From: Clostridiaceae bacterium
Lineage (GTDB): Bacteria > Bacillota > Clostridia > Oscillospirales > Acutalibacteraceae
Assembly (NCBI GenBank): GCA_016280595.1
Contig: JAEEHB010000002.1
Location: 1-64,000 of the forward strand
Length of the DNA stretch: 64,000 bases
Direction of reading: 5' to 3'
Position numbers and translations under genes: made by a program. Shown one piece after another: positions 51,085 through 59,540 of the stretch; position 1 is the stretch's first letter; each line of letters opens with the position of its first letter. Below the pieces are notes generated by a model. That model had not been told where the DNA came from. It saw nothing but the letters and a program-made list of their open reading frames with translations, and made no database searches.

Positions 51085-53211
51085 CTATGAAATGTAATCC
51101 GCCGGGTTTCTCGTTTCGCCGTTGTAAATCACTTCGAAGTGAAGGTGAGGTCCGGTGGAGTTTCCGGTTGAGCCGACCTTGCCGATTACCTTGCCGCCCT
51201 CAACATAATCTCCCGCTCTCACGGTGATTGAGTTGTTCATCATATGGGCGTATCTCGTCTTGTAGCCGTCGCCGTGGTTTATCACCACCATATTGCCGTA
51301 ACCGGAGCCCGAGTGCGATACTATTTCCACAGTCCCGCTTCTTGCGGCTATAACGGGTGTGCCCATTGCTGTGCCGTTGCCCGTGCATATATCAACGCCG
51401 CTGTGCCAGCCCGTGCTTCTCCAGCCGTAGGGTGAACTTATGTAGTGGCAGCTCGGCGCGGGCCACAGGAAGCCCTGATCGGACGCCATACCTATATAGA
51501 TGCCGCCGTAGGTTGTCATCGTGCCGACCACGATTTTTTCATCTGTTGCAGGTGTCACGATTTCGTTGTGAACGGAAGTGTCAACGAGTGTGTCGTTTAT
51601 ATAAGTCCTGGTGGTTATTATCCTCTGCGTGCCGTTTACGCCCTTCTGACGCACAAGTCTGTAGCCGCTGTATTTTGTGGCGTCGCGCGTGGTTACCGTT
51701 TCAAACGGAACGGAGGCAATCTTTGATGATTTTACGGTCTTCTTTATATTTACGAGCCTGTTGGTCGTGGGCACGGTAACGCTTTCGCCCGCTTCAAATA
51801 CTTCGTCGCCCGTGAGCGAGGGGTTGAGGCTGAGCAGCTGAGTAACGCTCGCGCCGCAGATATCCGCAATCTCATCGAGCGTCTGCTCCTGCGGCACTAT
51901 GTAGGCGGCAGTCGCTCCGTCTTTGCCGAGCACGGTCGTTTCGAGTTTGAGCGCGTCCCACATAAGGTCGGGATCATCGCGGTAAAGGCCCTGTACATAG
52001 TCAATATCTTCGGCAAAACCTACCATATAGCCGTTGCGGTTTGCGTCTTCTTCATACGGCTCAAGTATGTTGTAAAACACCGTTTTGGCGTCCGCCTCGT
52101 TTTTGACGGCGCACAGGAAGTTTCCGTTTATGTAAACTCCGCAGGCGTTTGTAAGGTTGTCAACGGAGTTTTCTATCATCCTGTCGGATATTGTTCTCGC
52201 GTCGCTGAGTTCATCGAGCGAAACGAGGGCAAGTTCATAGCCCGCGCTCAGCGAAGGCGCCGCAACCTGCTTTACATCAGAGCCCGTGCTGTTGGCGGAG
52301 AGTTTGTCTTTAACAAGTTCTCTCGCCTTGATAAATACGGATTCGTCCGTGATGTAGCCCACGCTCTGATTGTTGTAGATTACATTAAGCGCGAATGTCA
52401 CGCTGTTCCAGTAATTGAAAACCGCGAGCAGGATAAGCAGTGACAAAACGGGGAGAGCCGTGTTTGCAACTGTCCTTAAAAGCTGCTTGTGCCTGATTAT
52501 CGCCTTGCGTATGTAGTGCATGATAATCGGCGGAATGGACATCGGCTTTCTGAGCGCGGCAAAAATGGATTTCCTTGCCGAGCGCACCTCGCGGTGGAAA
52601 TATACAACTTCTCTCGCGGTTGCTTTTGCGCTTCTGTTAAGGTTTCGCTTTGTGTCCGCGGTAGCCGACTGAATTGCCTTTCGCAGTTTTTTAACGGGAA
52701 TTGACAGAATATGAAGTATGACGTCAATCACCGAGCCGAGCGCGTTGATTACATAATCGCCGAGCGAATAAAGGCTTCTGTAAACAGCGGGTTTCTCGTC
52801 AAGGTCAAAATAAACGGGAGCCCTGCGCTTTCTCTTTTTCGCGCGCCTTGAGGCCTTTTTTGACTTGCGCTTTTTCCCGGCGGGCTTTTCCCCGCTTCTG
52901 AATGCTTCAAGGTCGATTACTTCCCCGTCACCCGCTTTTACGGATGAAGATCTGCCTGCTATGGAATCGGCATTGCTGATTGCTTCTTCAACCTGCAGAG
53001 AGTATCTTCTTTCAACGTCTTCGCGGATGGCCTCCATCTCTTTCCGGCGCCGCTCTTCATCGCGCAGACGTATTTCTCTTTCTCTGGGAGTTTCTTCCTG
53101 TGTGCCTGTTCCCGCAAGGTCAATATCACTGCCGAAAACTTCATCTGAAGAGCCGGCGGGGGAAGTATCCTGCCCGTTGCTATTCGGTTTTTTGTTGTTT
53201 TCGTCGCTCAT
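51085..53211 (-). CDS. Membrane-anchored LysM-G5-M23 endopeptidase
   Basis: 708 residues. A long basic and Ser/Lys-rich cytoplasmic part (about 1-230; RKSKKASRRAKKRKRR) leads to one membrane helix (about 245-268), then an extracellular part: a LysM domain (about 425-475, IVPQEQTLDEIADICGASV), a G5 domain (about 480-560) and an M23 peptidase at the end. The zinc motifs HSGVD (HxxxD) and HLHFE (HxH) are intact. It should cut peptidoglycan cross-links near the membrane, held on the wall by LysM and G5. The layout resembles SpoIIQ-like and cell-separation M23 enzymes of Clostridia, with an unusually long cytosolic tail. GGAGAG lies 6 bases before the ATG. Confidence 0.93.
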   Translation of the reverse strand: MSDENNKKPNSNGQDTSPAGSSDEVFGSDIDLAGTGTQEETPREREIRLRDEERRRKEMEAIREDVERRYSLQVEEAISNADSIAGRSSSVKAGDGEVIDLEAFRSGEKPAGKKRKSKKASRRAKKRKRRAPVYFDLDEKPAVYRSLYSLGDYVINALGSVIDVILHILSIPVKKLRKAIQSATADTKRNLNRSAKATAREVVYFHREVRSARKSIFAALRKPMSIPPIIMHYIRKAIIRHKQLLRTVANTALPVLSLLILLAVFNYWNSVTFALNVIYNNQSVGYITDESVFIKARELVKDKLSANSTGSDVKQVAAPSLSAGYELALVSLDELSDARTISDRMIENSVDNLTNACGVYINGNFLCAVKNEADAKTVFYNILEPYEEDANRNGYMVGFAEDIDYVQGLYRDDPDLMWDALKLETTVLGKDGATAAYIVPQEQTLDEIADICGASVTQLLSLNPSLTGDEVFEAGESVTVPTTNRLVNIKKTVKSSKIASVPFETVTTRDATKYSGYRLVRQKGVNGTQRIITTRTYINDTLVDTSVHNEIVTPATDEKIVVGTMTTYGGIYIGMASDQGFLWPAPSCHYISSPYGWRSTGWHSGVDICTGNGTAMGTPVIAARSGTVEIVSHSGSGYGNMVVINHGDGYKTRYAHMMNNSITVRAGDYVEGGKVIGKVGSTGNSTGPHLHFEVIYNGETRNPADYIS

Positions 53212-53253
53212 GAATCTCTCCTGTATAATGCGGAAAAATAATTACTAAACTAT

Positions 53254-53282
53254 ATTATACCACAATATAATGTGGTTTTCAA
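53254..53282 (-). promoter_or_regulatory. Sigma-A promoter for the M23 gene with palindromic spacer
   Basis: On the minus strand TTGAAA (53282-53277), 17 bases, TATAAT (53259-53254) with an extended TGG before it. The spacer contains CCACA-attata-like TGTGG (53275-53260), an exact inverted repeat CCACA/TGTGG that could be an operator. Confidence 0.72.
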
Positions 53283-53290
53283 CTTTTTGT

Positions 53291-54148
53291 TTATATAGCG
53301 GTTTCTTCTTTTGTAAGCGCAACAAATCGTTTCACCGCGTCCTGCCAGTCGGGCAGTCTCGAAAAGCCCGCTTCATCAAGAGATTTCTTTGACAGGCGGG
53401 AGTTGTGCGGCCTCTTTGCGGCAGACGGATATTCGTCAGATGTTATCGGAATTATCTTCGCTTTGAGCGAGGCGGCTTTCATTATTTCGCATGCAAATTC
53501 GGCAAAGGAGCAAACGCCTTCATTTGTCGCGTGATATACGCCGTATTTTTCGCTCTGTATCATATCGCACATCAGAGGGGCAAGGTCGCGCGTATAGGTG
53601 GGGGAGCCGACCTGATCGTCAACCACTCTGATTTCGTCCTTTTCCGCGCCGAGCCTCATCATTGTGTAAACGAAGTTTTTGCCGCAGGGGCCGAATACCC
53701 ACGAAATTCTCACGATGAAATGTTTTTCGCATATGCGTTCCACCGCCTGCTCGCCGAGCAGTTTCGTTTCGCCGTAATAGTTGAGGGGCGCTTTCGGGCT
53801 GTCTGTTTCATAGAATTCCTCTCCCTCTCCGCCGAAAACATAGTCAGTGGAGGTGTAGAGGATTTTTATATTTCTTTCTTTGCAAAGGCGCGCGATATTT
53901 TCCGTGCCGGTCACATTAACTCTGCGGCAGGTTTCCCTGTCGCTCTCCGCTTTGTCAACCGCGGTAAAAGCCGCAAGGTGAATCACGGCATCCGGTGAAA
54001 ACTCATCAAACGCTTTTTTTACGGACTCTGAGTCCGTTATATCATACTCCGGAATATCAAGAGGGAAGACATCGATGCCTCTCTCTTTAAGCAGAGCGGT
54101 GACATCGGTGCCGAGCTGGCCTTTTGCTCCGGTAACAATTACTTTCAT
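53291..54148 (-). CDS. rfbD: dTDP-4-dehydrorhamnose reductase family protein
   Basis: 285 residues. SDR-fold reductase of the RmlD type: VTGAKGQLGTDV (NADPH site, residues 5-16), AAFTAVDKAESD, STDYVFGG, PLNYYGETKLLGEQ with the catalytic Y-x-x-x-K, and VDDQVGSPTYT. The last step of dTDP-L-rhamnose synthesis is the expected reaction. No rfbA, rfbB or rfbC is in the window, so the partner genes must be elsewhere or the substrate differs. The start is ATG 54148 with GAGG 6 bases upstream. It has its own promoter (54191-54219). Confidence 0.88.
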   Translation of the reverse strand: MKVIVTGAKGQLGTDVTALLKERGIDVFPLDIPEYDITDSESVKKAFDEFSPDAVIHLAAFTAVDKAESDRETCRRVNVTGTENIARLCKERNIKILYTSTDYVFGGEGEEFYETDSPKAPLNYYGETKLLGEQAVERICEKHFIVRISWVFGPCGKNFVYTMMRLGAEKDEIRVVDDQVGSPTYTRDLAPLMCDMIQSEKYGVYHATNEGVCSFAEFACEIMKAASLKAKIIPITSDEYPSAAKRPHNSRLSKKSLDEAGFSRLPDWQDAVKRFVALTKEETAI

Positions 54149-54190
54149 AAAGCACCTCAATACGGCCCGTAAGGGCTTAATCTTTCGGTC

Positions 54191-54219
54191 ATTTTATCAT
54201 ATAGACGGATTATAAACAA
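54191..54219 (-). promoter_or_regulatory. Sigma-A promoter for rfbD
   Basis: On the minus strand TTGTTT (54219-54214), 17 bases, TAAAAT (54196-54191) with TG before the -10, 43 bases from the rfbD start. Confidence 0.6.
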
Positions 54220-54287
54220 TATTTTTTAAAAAATATCTGTAAATGTGTAAATAATTGTGGTAAGATTACTTTGAGAAGGTGTTTATC

Positions 54288-55103
54288 TTGTCTTACAGAA
54301 ATATTACCGACCTGCATACGCACACGGAAAGGTCCTTTGACGGGCATTATCCGGCCCTCGTTATGTGCGAGCAGGCGGCTGAAAAAAACATAAAAACAAT
54401 CGCCGTTACCGACCATCTCGAAATGTACGCTTATTACCGCGATTCATTTGACGAAACCGCCCGCCTCTCTTACGCCGACACTCTCGCCGCGCGTGAAGTC
54501 TTAAGCGGAAAGATTGAAATACTCACGGGCGCGGAGACGGGCGAAGCGGTTTACGACAAAGCGCTGAGCGAAGAGGTGCTCGGGCAGTATGATTACGATA
54601 TCGTAATCGGCGCAATTCACAATCTGCCCGATAAAGACGATTTCTACTATATGGATTTCAGCGGCGATATGGTTTTTTACCCCCTGCTTGACGAATACTT
54701 TTATTGGGAACTCGAAATGGCAAAGTGGGCGCGCTTTGATACCCTCGCTCACCTGACTTATCCTCTGCGCTACATAATAGGCAATTATCACAGGCAGGTT
54801 GATATGGGCAGATACTCTGAAATAATCGATGAAATTCTGCTCACGCTCATAAAAAACAAAACGGCGCTCGAGCTCAACACTGCGGGCTTCCGCCAGCCGA
54901 TAGGCGTCCCTTCGCCGGACAGAGACATAATCTCACGCTACCGCGCTCTCGGCGGCAAACTTCTCACGGTCGGCTCGGACGCTCACTACACAGAGCATCT
55001 CGGCGCCAATATTGAAGACGCTTACGATATCGCGCTCGGATGCGGTTTTGAAAGCATTACCGTTTACAGAAAAAGAGAACCTTACTTTATACCCATTGAA
55101 TGA
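54288..55103 (+). CDS. PHP-domain histidinol-phosphatase-like protein
   Basis: 271 residues. PHP motifs in order: DLHTHTERSFD (metal His pair, near the start), AVTDHLEMYAYY, LTGAETGEAV, GAIHNL, AHLTYPLRY and VGSDAHYTEHLG (D-x-H). The DHLE motif and length match HisJ/HisK-type histidinol phosphatases, which give L-histidinol in histidine synthesis; no his gene is nearby, so another phosphoester is possible. The start is probably the TTG at 54288, 8 bases after AGAAGG; an in-frame GTG at 54279 is too close to that site. A weak extended -10 (TGGTAAGAT) precedes it. It is followed by ispE 9 bases later. Confidence 0.82.
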   Translation: MSYRNITDLHTHTERSFDGHYPALVMCEQAAEKNIKTIAVTDHLEMYAYYRDSFDETARLSYADTLAAREVLSGKIEILTGAETGEAVYDKALSEEVLGQYDYDIVIGAIHNLPDKDDFYYMDFSGDMVFYPLLDEYFYWELEMAKWARFDTLAHLTYPLRYIIGNYHRQVDMGRYSEIIDEILLTLIKNKTALELNTAGFRQPIGVPSPDRDIISRYRALGGKLLTVGSDAHYTEHLGANIEDAYDIALGCGFESITVYRKREPYFIPIE

Positions 55104-55112
55104 GGTGATTAT

Positions 55113-55973
55113 ATGGCAGTTAAAATGAAGGCATACGCAAAAATCAATCTTTTCCTCGATATTCTCGGCAAACTCGAAAACGGTTACCACAGCCTCTTTA
55201 TGGTGATGCAGAGCATTGACCTTTGCGATATTGTGGAGGTTGAAAAAGCGCCCTCCGGCATAGATGTGACCGTTTCCGACCGTCAGATACCCCGTGACGG
55301 CAAAAACACCGCTTACAAGGCGGCGAAAATCTTTTTTGAAGATACCGGGATCAAAGGCGGAGCGGCAATCGGTATAGAGAAGCATATTCCCGTTGAGGCG
55401 GGGCTTGCGGGCGGCAGCGCGGACGCCGCGGCTGTGCTCTGCGCTCTCAATGAACTCTATGATGCCGGGCTCTCTCAGCCGGAACTCTGCAGAATGGGCC
55501 TCAAAGTCGGCAGCGACGTGCCTTTCTGCGTGGTCGGCGGCACCTGCCTTGCCCAGAATACGGGCGGCATTCTTTCACCGCTTGTAGAACTCAAAAACTG
55601 CTGTGTTGTGCTCGCAAAACCCGACAGGGGAGTATCCACCAAGTGGGCTTATGAGCAGGCGGATTCAATGTATCTTTATCATCCCGACAGAATAAGAATT
55701 CTCGATTTCTGCGAAAAGGGAGATATAGACGGTATATGCAAGTACGCCGGCAATGTGTTTGAGCAGATAGTTGAGGTGCCCGAGAGGGTTGAAATCAAGA
55801 GAATTATGCGCGAGCACGGCTCCAAACTCTGCCAGATGAGCGGCAGCGGACCGACCGTATTCGGAATATTTGAGGATGAGAAAAAAGCCCGCGAAGCCGC
55901 CGCGGCGATTGAAAAAATCTGCGGCGAGGTCTATGTGACCGGGCTTAAGCAAAAGGGAACTGAAAAGGCGTAA
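55113..55973 (+). CDS. ispE: 4-diphosphocytidyl-2-C-methyl-D-erythritol kinase
   Basis: Fourth enzyme of the MEP isoprenoid pathway; phosphorylates the 2-hydroxyl of CDP-methylerythritol with ATP. GHMP-kinase fold. AYAKINLFLDILGKLENGYH is the N-terminal motif, PVEAGLAGGSADAAAVLCALN (about 92-112) the ATP-binding glycine-rich motif, and MSGSGPTVFGIF (about 244-255) the C-terminal motif. 286 residues, normal. A GAGGTG lies 6 bases before the ATG. Co-directional with the PHP gene. Isoprenoid supply for undecaprenyl phosphate is one link to the wall and glycan genes here. Confidence 0.95.
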   Translation: MAVKMKAYAKINLFLDILGKLENGYHSLFMVMQSIDLCDIVEVEKAPSGIDVTVSDRQIPRDGKNTAYKAAKIFFEDTGIKGGAAIGIEKHIPVEAGLAGGSADAAAVLCALNELYDAGLSQPELCRMGLKVGSDVPFCVVGGTCLAQNTGGILSPLVELKNCCVVLAKPDRGVSTKWAYEQADSMYLYHPDRIRILDFCEKGDIDGICKYAGNVFEQIVEVPERVEIKRIMREHGSKLCQMSGSGPTVFGIFEDEKKAREAAAAIEKICGEVYVTGLKQKGTEKA

Positions 55974-56002
55974 AACGCTTATATAAAAGGAAGAAAGAGA
56001 AA

Positions 56003-58612
56003 ATGAAAAAAACCAAAAAAGCGGTCGCGCTCATACTTGCGGCTATAATGCTTGTTTCGCTTGCTTTTCCGGCATTCGCGAGAAGCGGCAAACTCGATGA
56101 AAAAATCGCGTCTTACACCCGCAAAATAGCAGTTGACATTGAGAGCGAAGGCGTTGTACTTCTCAAAAACGAAGACAATGTGCTTCCCCTCAAAGGCAAG
56201 AGCATAAATGTTTTCGGCGCGGGCTCTGTGGTGCCTTTTTACGGCGGCGCAGGCTCGGGCGCTGTTACCACGCAGGACCCTGTTGACCTTTACGAAGCGC
56301 TCGAAACCGCAGGCATACGCTACAACGAAAAACTCAAATCGCTTTATGAAAAGCACTGCAAGTCACCCACCGCGGCGGCAAGCACCGACAATACGGTTAT
56401 CAATAATCTGCTGCAACTTGCCCTTGCGGACAGCAGCCTTGACGAAATGCCCGTGCGCTACCTCAAGGCCTCCGTTATGAAGCAGGCGAAGGAGTTTTCC
56501 GACACGGCGATTATAGTCATCAGCCGCACAAGCGCCGAGGGCTCCGATTTATCGGCGGATACCCTGCGCCTCTCGGCAGAGGAAAAAGCCCTCGTTGAGT
56601 GTGTCACCTCCGCTTTCGAAAACGTGATTGTACTTTTCAACACAGGCAATATAATGGAGATGGGCTGGCTTGACGATTATGACAGCATCAAGGCGGCGGC
56701 GCTTATCTGGATTCCCGGTGAATTCGGGCTTGAGGGAGCGGCAAAAGTGCTCTCGGGTGAAGTTTCCCCTTCGGGCAGACTTGCCGACACCGTTGCTTAT
56801 AATGTTGACGACCATCCTTCGGGAGCAAGTTTCGGCTCAATCAAATATGATGACGGCGGCAACTATGTTGAATACCTTGAAGGCATTTATGTCGGCTACC
56901 GCTACTTTGAAACTTTTGCAAAAGACAAGGTGCAGTATCCTTTTGGATACGGCCTCTCATATACGAAATTCAGCAAAAGCGGAGTGTCTTTTTCCGTGAA
57001 AAACGGCAAAGTCACCGCGAAAGTAACCGTCACCAACACGGGCAAATGCTCCGGCAAAGAGGTTGTGCAGCTTTATTACAGCGCACCTTATAAAAAAGTT
57101 GGCACGGAAAAGAGCGCAATCTGCCTCGGCGCATTTGCAAAGACAAAACTCCTTGCGCCCGGCAAGAGCCAGACTCTGACTCTCACAATGCCCGTGCGCT
57201 CAATGGCTTCTTATGACAGCGTAAAAGAGCAGGCCTATGTGCTTGACAGCGGCAGTTATAAACTCATGCTTGCAAACGATATCCGCTCACCTTACGCTTC
57301 TTACACATACACTCAGGGCGAAAGAAAAGTTTACCGCACCGACGAAGTGACGGGCAGAAAGATAAAGAATCTTTTTGACGATGCCGACAGCGGCTCACCC
57401 GTGCTTTCGAGAGCGGACGGCAAAAACGCCTTCCCGGAGGCGAAGCCCCTTGCGGCAACCGATTCAGTCAAAAACTGCGATACCCTGCCCGAGCCCGTAA
57501 AAGAGGGCACTGCACCGAAGCAGGGAGTGAAATACAGCAAGACCATTATGCTCAGCGATGTCGCGAAAGACGAATCTCTCTGGGAGCCCTTCCTTGACCA
57601 GCTTACGGTTGACGAAATGATTACCCTCGCAATTCACTCGGGCTATGAAACTCAGGGCGTAGAGCGTCTCGGTATACCCGCCACCGAAGATAACGACGGA
57701 CCTTCCAGCCTAAAGGGACGGCACGGCCTTGTTTATACGGACTGCGGCACGGCCTACCCCTGCGAAACGGCGATAGCCTGCACCTGGAATACCGACCTTG
57801 CCGAAGAGATGGGCAGAGGCATAGGTAAAGAGGGCGCCGATATGGGCGAAGATATATGGTATGCGCCCGGCGTCAATATTCACCGCAACCCCAGAGGCGG
57901 CAGAAACTTTGAGTATTTCTCCGAAGACCCGCTTGTTTCCGGCAAAATGGGTGCCGCAATAGTAAAGGGCGCAAACTCCGAAGGCCTTGTGACAACGGTC
58001 AAGCATTTCGCCCTCAACGACCAGGAGTCTCACCGCAATGGCCTGTTTGTGTGGGCAAACGAGCAGACGATGAGAGAAATCTATCTGCGTGCATTTGAAT
58101 ACACCGTAAAAGAAGGCAAAACCGTCGGCATTATGTCCGCTTACAACAGAATCGGAGCAGACTGGTGCGGCGCGAAATCCGCCCTGCTCAAAGACCTTCT
58201 CAGAAAGGAATGGGGCTTTGACGGCTATGTTATTTCCGACTATTCCGCCAATGTTACGGGCAGCGGCTATATGAGCCCCGTGCTCGCCGTATATAACGGC
58301 AACGATACCATGCTCACCGGCGTGTGGATTATAAACCGCCCCGGTCACGAAATATCGATGCGCGCCGCCTATGCAAAAGATCCCGTAGGCTTCGGCAAAG
58401 CCCTCAGGGAATCTACGAAGAATCTGTGCAAGGCAAAGATGCATACAAAGGCGTTCACGCATCCCGAAATCACTTATGATGAGTCGCTTATCGGCTCTCT
58501 TGTAAAAATATCCGAGTGGAATTTTGAATTTCCTTACGCGTTTTCACTCTTCAGATATCTGCTCAACAATCTCGCCTACGTGGTGATTTACGCTTTCAGA
58601 TTTATTCTGTAA
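56003..58612 (+). CDS. Glycoside hydrolase family 3 with permuted domain order
   Basis: 869 residues with an N-terminal signal or anchor (KKAVALILAAIMLVSLAFPAFA). Domain order is unlike the common GH3: the part that usually comes second is first (EGVVLLKNEDNVLPL at about 48-62, then LSADTLRLSAEEKALV and PFGYGLSYTKFS). Next comes a fibronectin-III-like domain (about 330-435; AGKCSGKEVVQLYYS-like), and the TIM barrel is last (about 545-790; NDGPSSLKG, HRNPRGGRNFEYFSEDP, TVKHFALNDQE). The nucleophile is Asp746 in VISDYSAN. A C-terminal hydrophobic segment may anchor it. This order occurs in ruminal GH3 beta-glucosidases. The substrate is likely a beta-glucoside or xyloside. Confidence 0.9.
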   Translation: MKKTKKAVALILAAIMLVSLAFPAFARSGKLDEKIASYTRKIAVDIESEGVVLLKNEDNVLPLKGKSINVFGAGSVVPFYGGAGSGAVTTQDPVDLYEALETAGIRYNEKLKSLYEKHCKSPTAAASTDNTVINNLLQLALADSSLDEMPVRYLKASVMKQAKEFSDTAIIVISRTSAEGSDLSADTLRLSAEEKALVECVTSAFENVIVLFNTGNIMEMGWLDDYDSIKAAALIWIPGEFGLEGAAKVLSGEVSPSGRLADTVAYNVDDHPSGASFGSIKYDDGGNYVEYLEGIYVGYRYFETFAKDKVQYPFGYGLSYTKFSKSGVSFSVKNGKVTAKVTVTNTGKCSGKEVVQLYYSAPYKKVGTEKSAICLGAFAKTKLLAPGKSQTLTLTMPVRSMASYDSVKEQAYVLDSGSYKLMLANDIRSPYASYTYTQGERKVYRTDEVTGRKIKNLFDDADSGSPVLSRADGKNAFPEAKPLAATDSVKNCDTLPEPVKEGTAPKQGVKYSKTIMLSDVAKDESLWEPFLDQLTVDEMITLAIHSGYETQGVERLGIPATEDNDGPSSLKGRHGLVYTDCGTAYPCETAIACTWNTDLAEEMGRGIGKEGADMGEDIWYAPGVNIHRNPRGGRNFEYFSEDPLVSGKMGAAIVKGANSEGLVTTVKHFALNDQESHRNGLFVWANEQTMREIYLRAFEYTVKEGKTVGIMSAYNRIGADWCGAKSALLKDLLRKEWGFDGYVISDYSANVTGSGYMSPVLAVYNGNDTMLTGVWIINRPGHEISMRAAYAKDPVGFGKALRESTKNLCKAKMHTKAFTHPEITYDESLIGSLVKISEWNFEFPYAFSLFRYLLNNLAYVVIYAFRFIL

Positions 58613-58634
58613 TTAATGTTGCGGAGGTTTCCGT

Positions 58635-59540
58635 ATGATTATAATTCTCAAACGGATAGTGGTGTATTATATGTCAATTCTTTCTCTCTTTTCTTCCTTA
58701 AGCGGCAAGGAATTTGCCGACAGTTACGCAGGGCACGATTTTGCTATAATCTCTGCCGCTGAGCAGGCGGAGGGCACAACAAGGATTATGTCTTTCAATA
58801 TCCGCTGCGGTGATGTAAACGGAGTTAAAGTGCCTCAGCGTACCGGCATAGGCGTGAGGCAGATTCTTGAAGTGATGCCCGATTCGCTCGGTATTCAGGA
58901 GGCGACAGCCGAATGGATGAAAGCACTCAAATCAAAACTTACGCTCTACGACTGGGTAGGCATTGAAAGAGAAAAGGGAGAGCCTGCCGATAAATCGGGC
59001 GAATCCTGCCCCATCTTTTATCTCAAGGCAAAGTATACTCTTGTTGACCATGGCGATTTCTGGCTGAGCGAAACTCCCGGCGAGCCCTCTTACGGGCCCG
59101 GTGCCGCCTGCAGAAGAATCTGCACCTGGGCACGCCTTATAGATAAGAGCACAGGTAAAGAATATGTGCACGTGAATACTCACTTTGACCACGTGTCGGA
59201 GGACGCGAGAGTATTCGGCGCAAACGCGGTTACCGATTTCATCAAAGAGAATTTCACGGATGTACCTGTAGTCTTTACTGCGGATATAAACACCTTTGAG
59301 GGGCTTGAAACCTATAACACCCTCACCTCCGTGTTTGACGATACGCGCAAAACCGCGCAGAATTGCGAGTACTACGGCACCTTCCACGCCTGCAGCCCCG
59401 AAACGCATGCGGATTACACAATCGACTTTGTTCTCTGCCCGCAGGGAGCCGAAGTGAAAGAATACCGCACCGTCACAAAAGGCGTTGACGGCAGATTTGT
59501 GTCCGACCATTTTCCGATTTATGCCGATATTGTTTTATGA
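58635..59540 (+). CDS. EEP-family phosphatase/nuclease, probably cytoplasmic
   Basis: 301 residues, related to the anchored protein at 42445-43368. Motifs: RIMSFNIRCGD, LGIQEATAEWM (metal Glu), VHVNTHFDHVSEDAR, FTADINTFEG (D-x-N) and FVSDHFPIYADI (final D-H). The N-terminal 20 residues are hydrophobic (MIIILKRIVVYYMSILSLFSS), so membrane attachment is possible despite the lack of a clear cleavage site. GGAGG lies 7 bases before the ATG. It sits between a GH3 and a GH31 gene and overlaps the latter by 4 bases (ATGA), which makes it a likely partner in processing a phosphorylated or phosphodiester-linked glycan. Substrate unknown. Confidence 0.85.
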   Translation: MIIILKRIVVYYMSILSLFSSLSGKEFADSYAGHDFAIISAAEQAEGTTRIMSFNIRCGDVNGVKVPQRTGIGVRQILEVMPDSLGIQEATAEWMKALKSKLTLYDWVGIEREKGEPADKSGESCPIFYLKAKYTLVDHGDFWLSETPGEPSYGPGAACRRICTWARLIDKSTGKEYVHVNTHFDHVSEDARVFGANAVTDFIKENFTDVPVVFTADINTFEGLETYNTLTSVFDDTRKTAQNCEYYGTFHACSPETHADYTIDFVLCPQGAEVKEYRTVTKGVDGRFVSDHFPIYADIVL

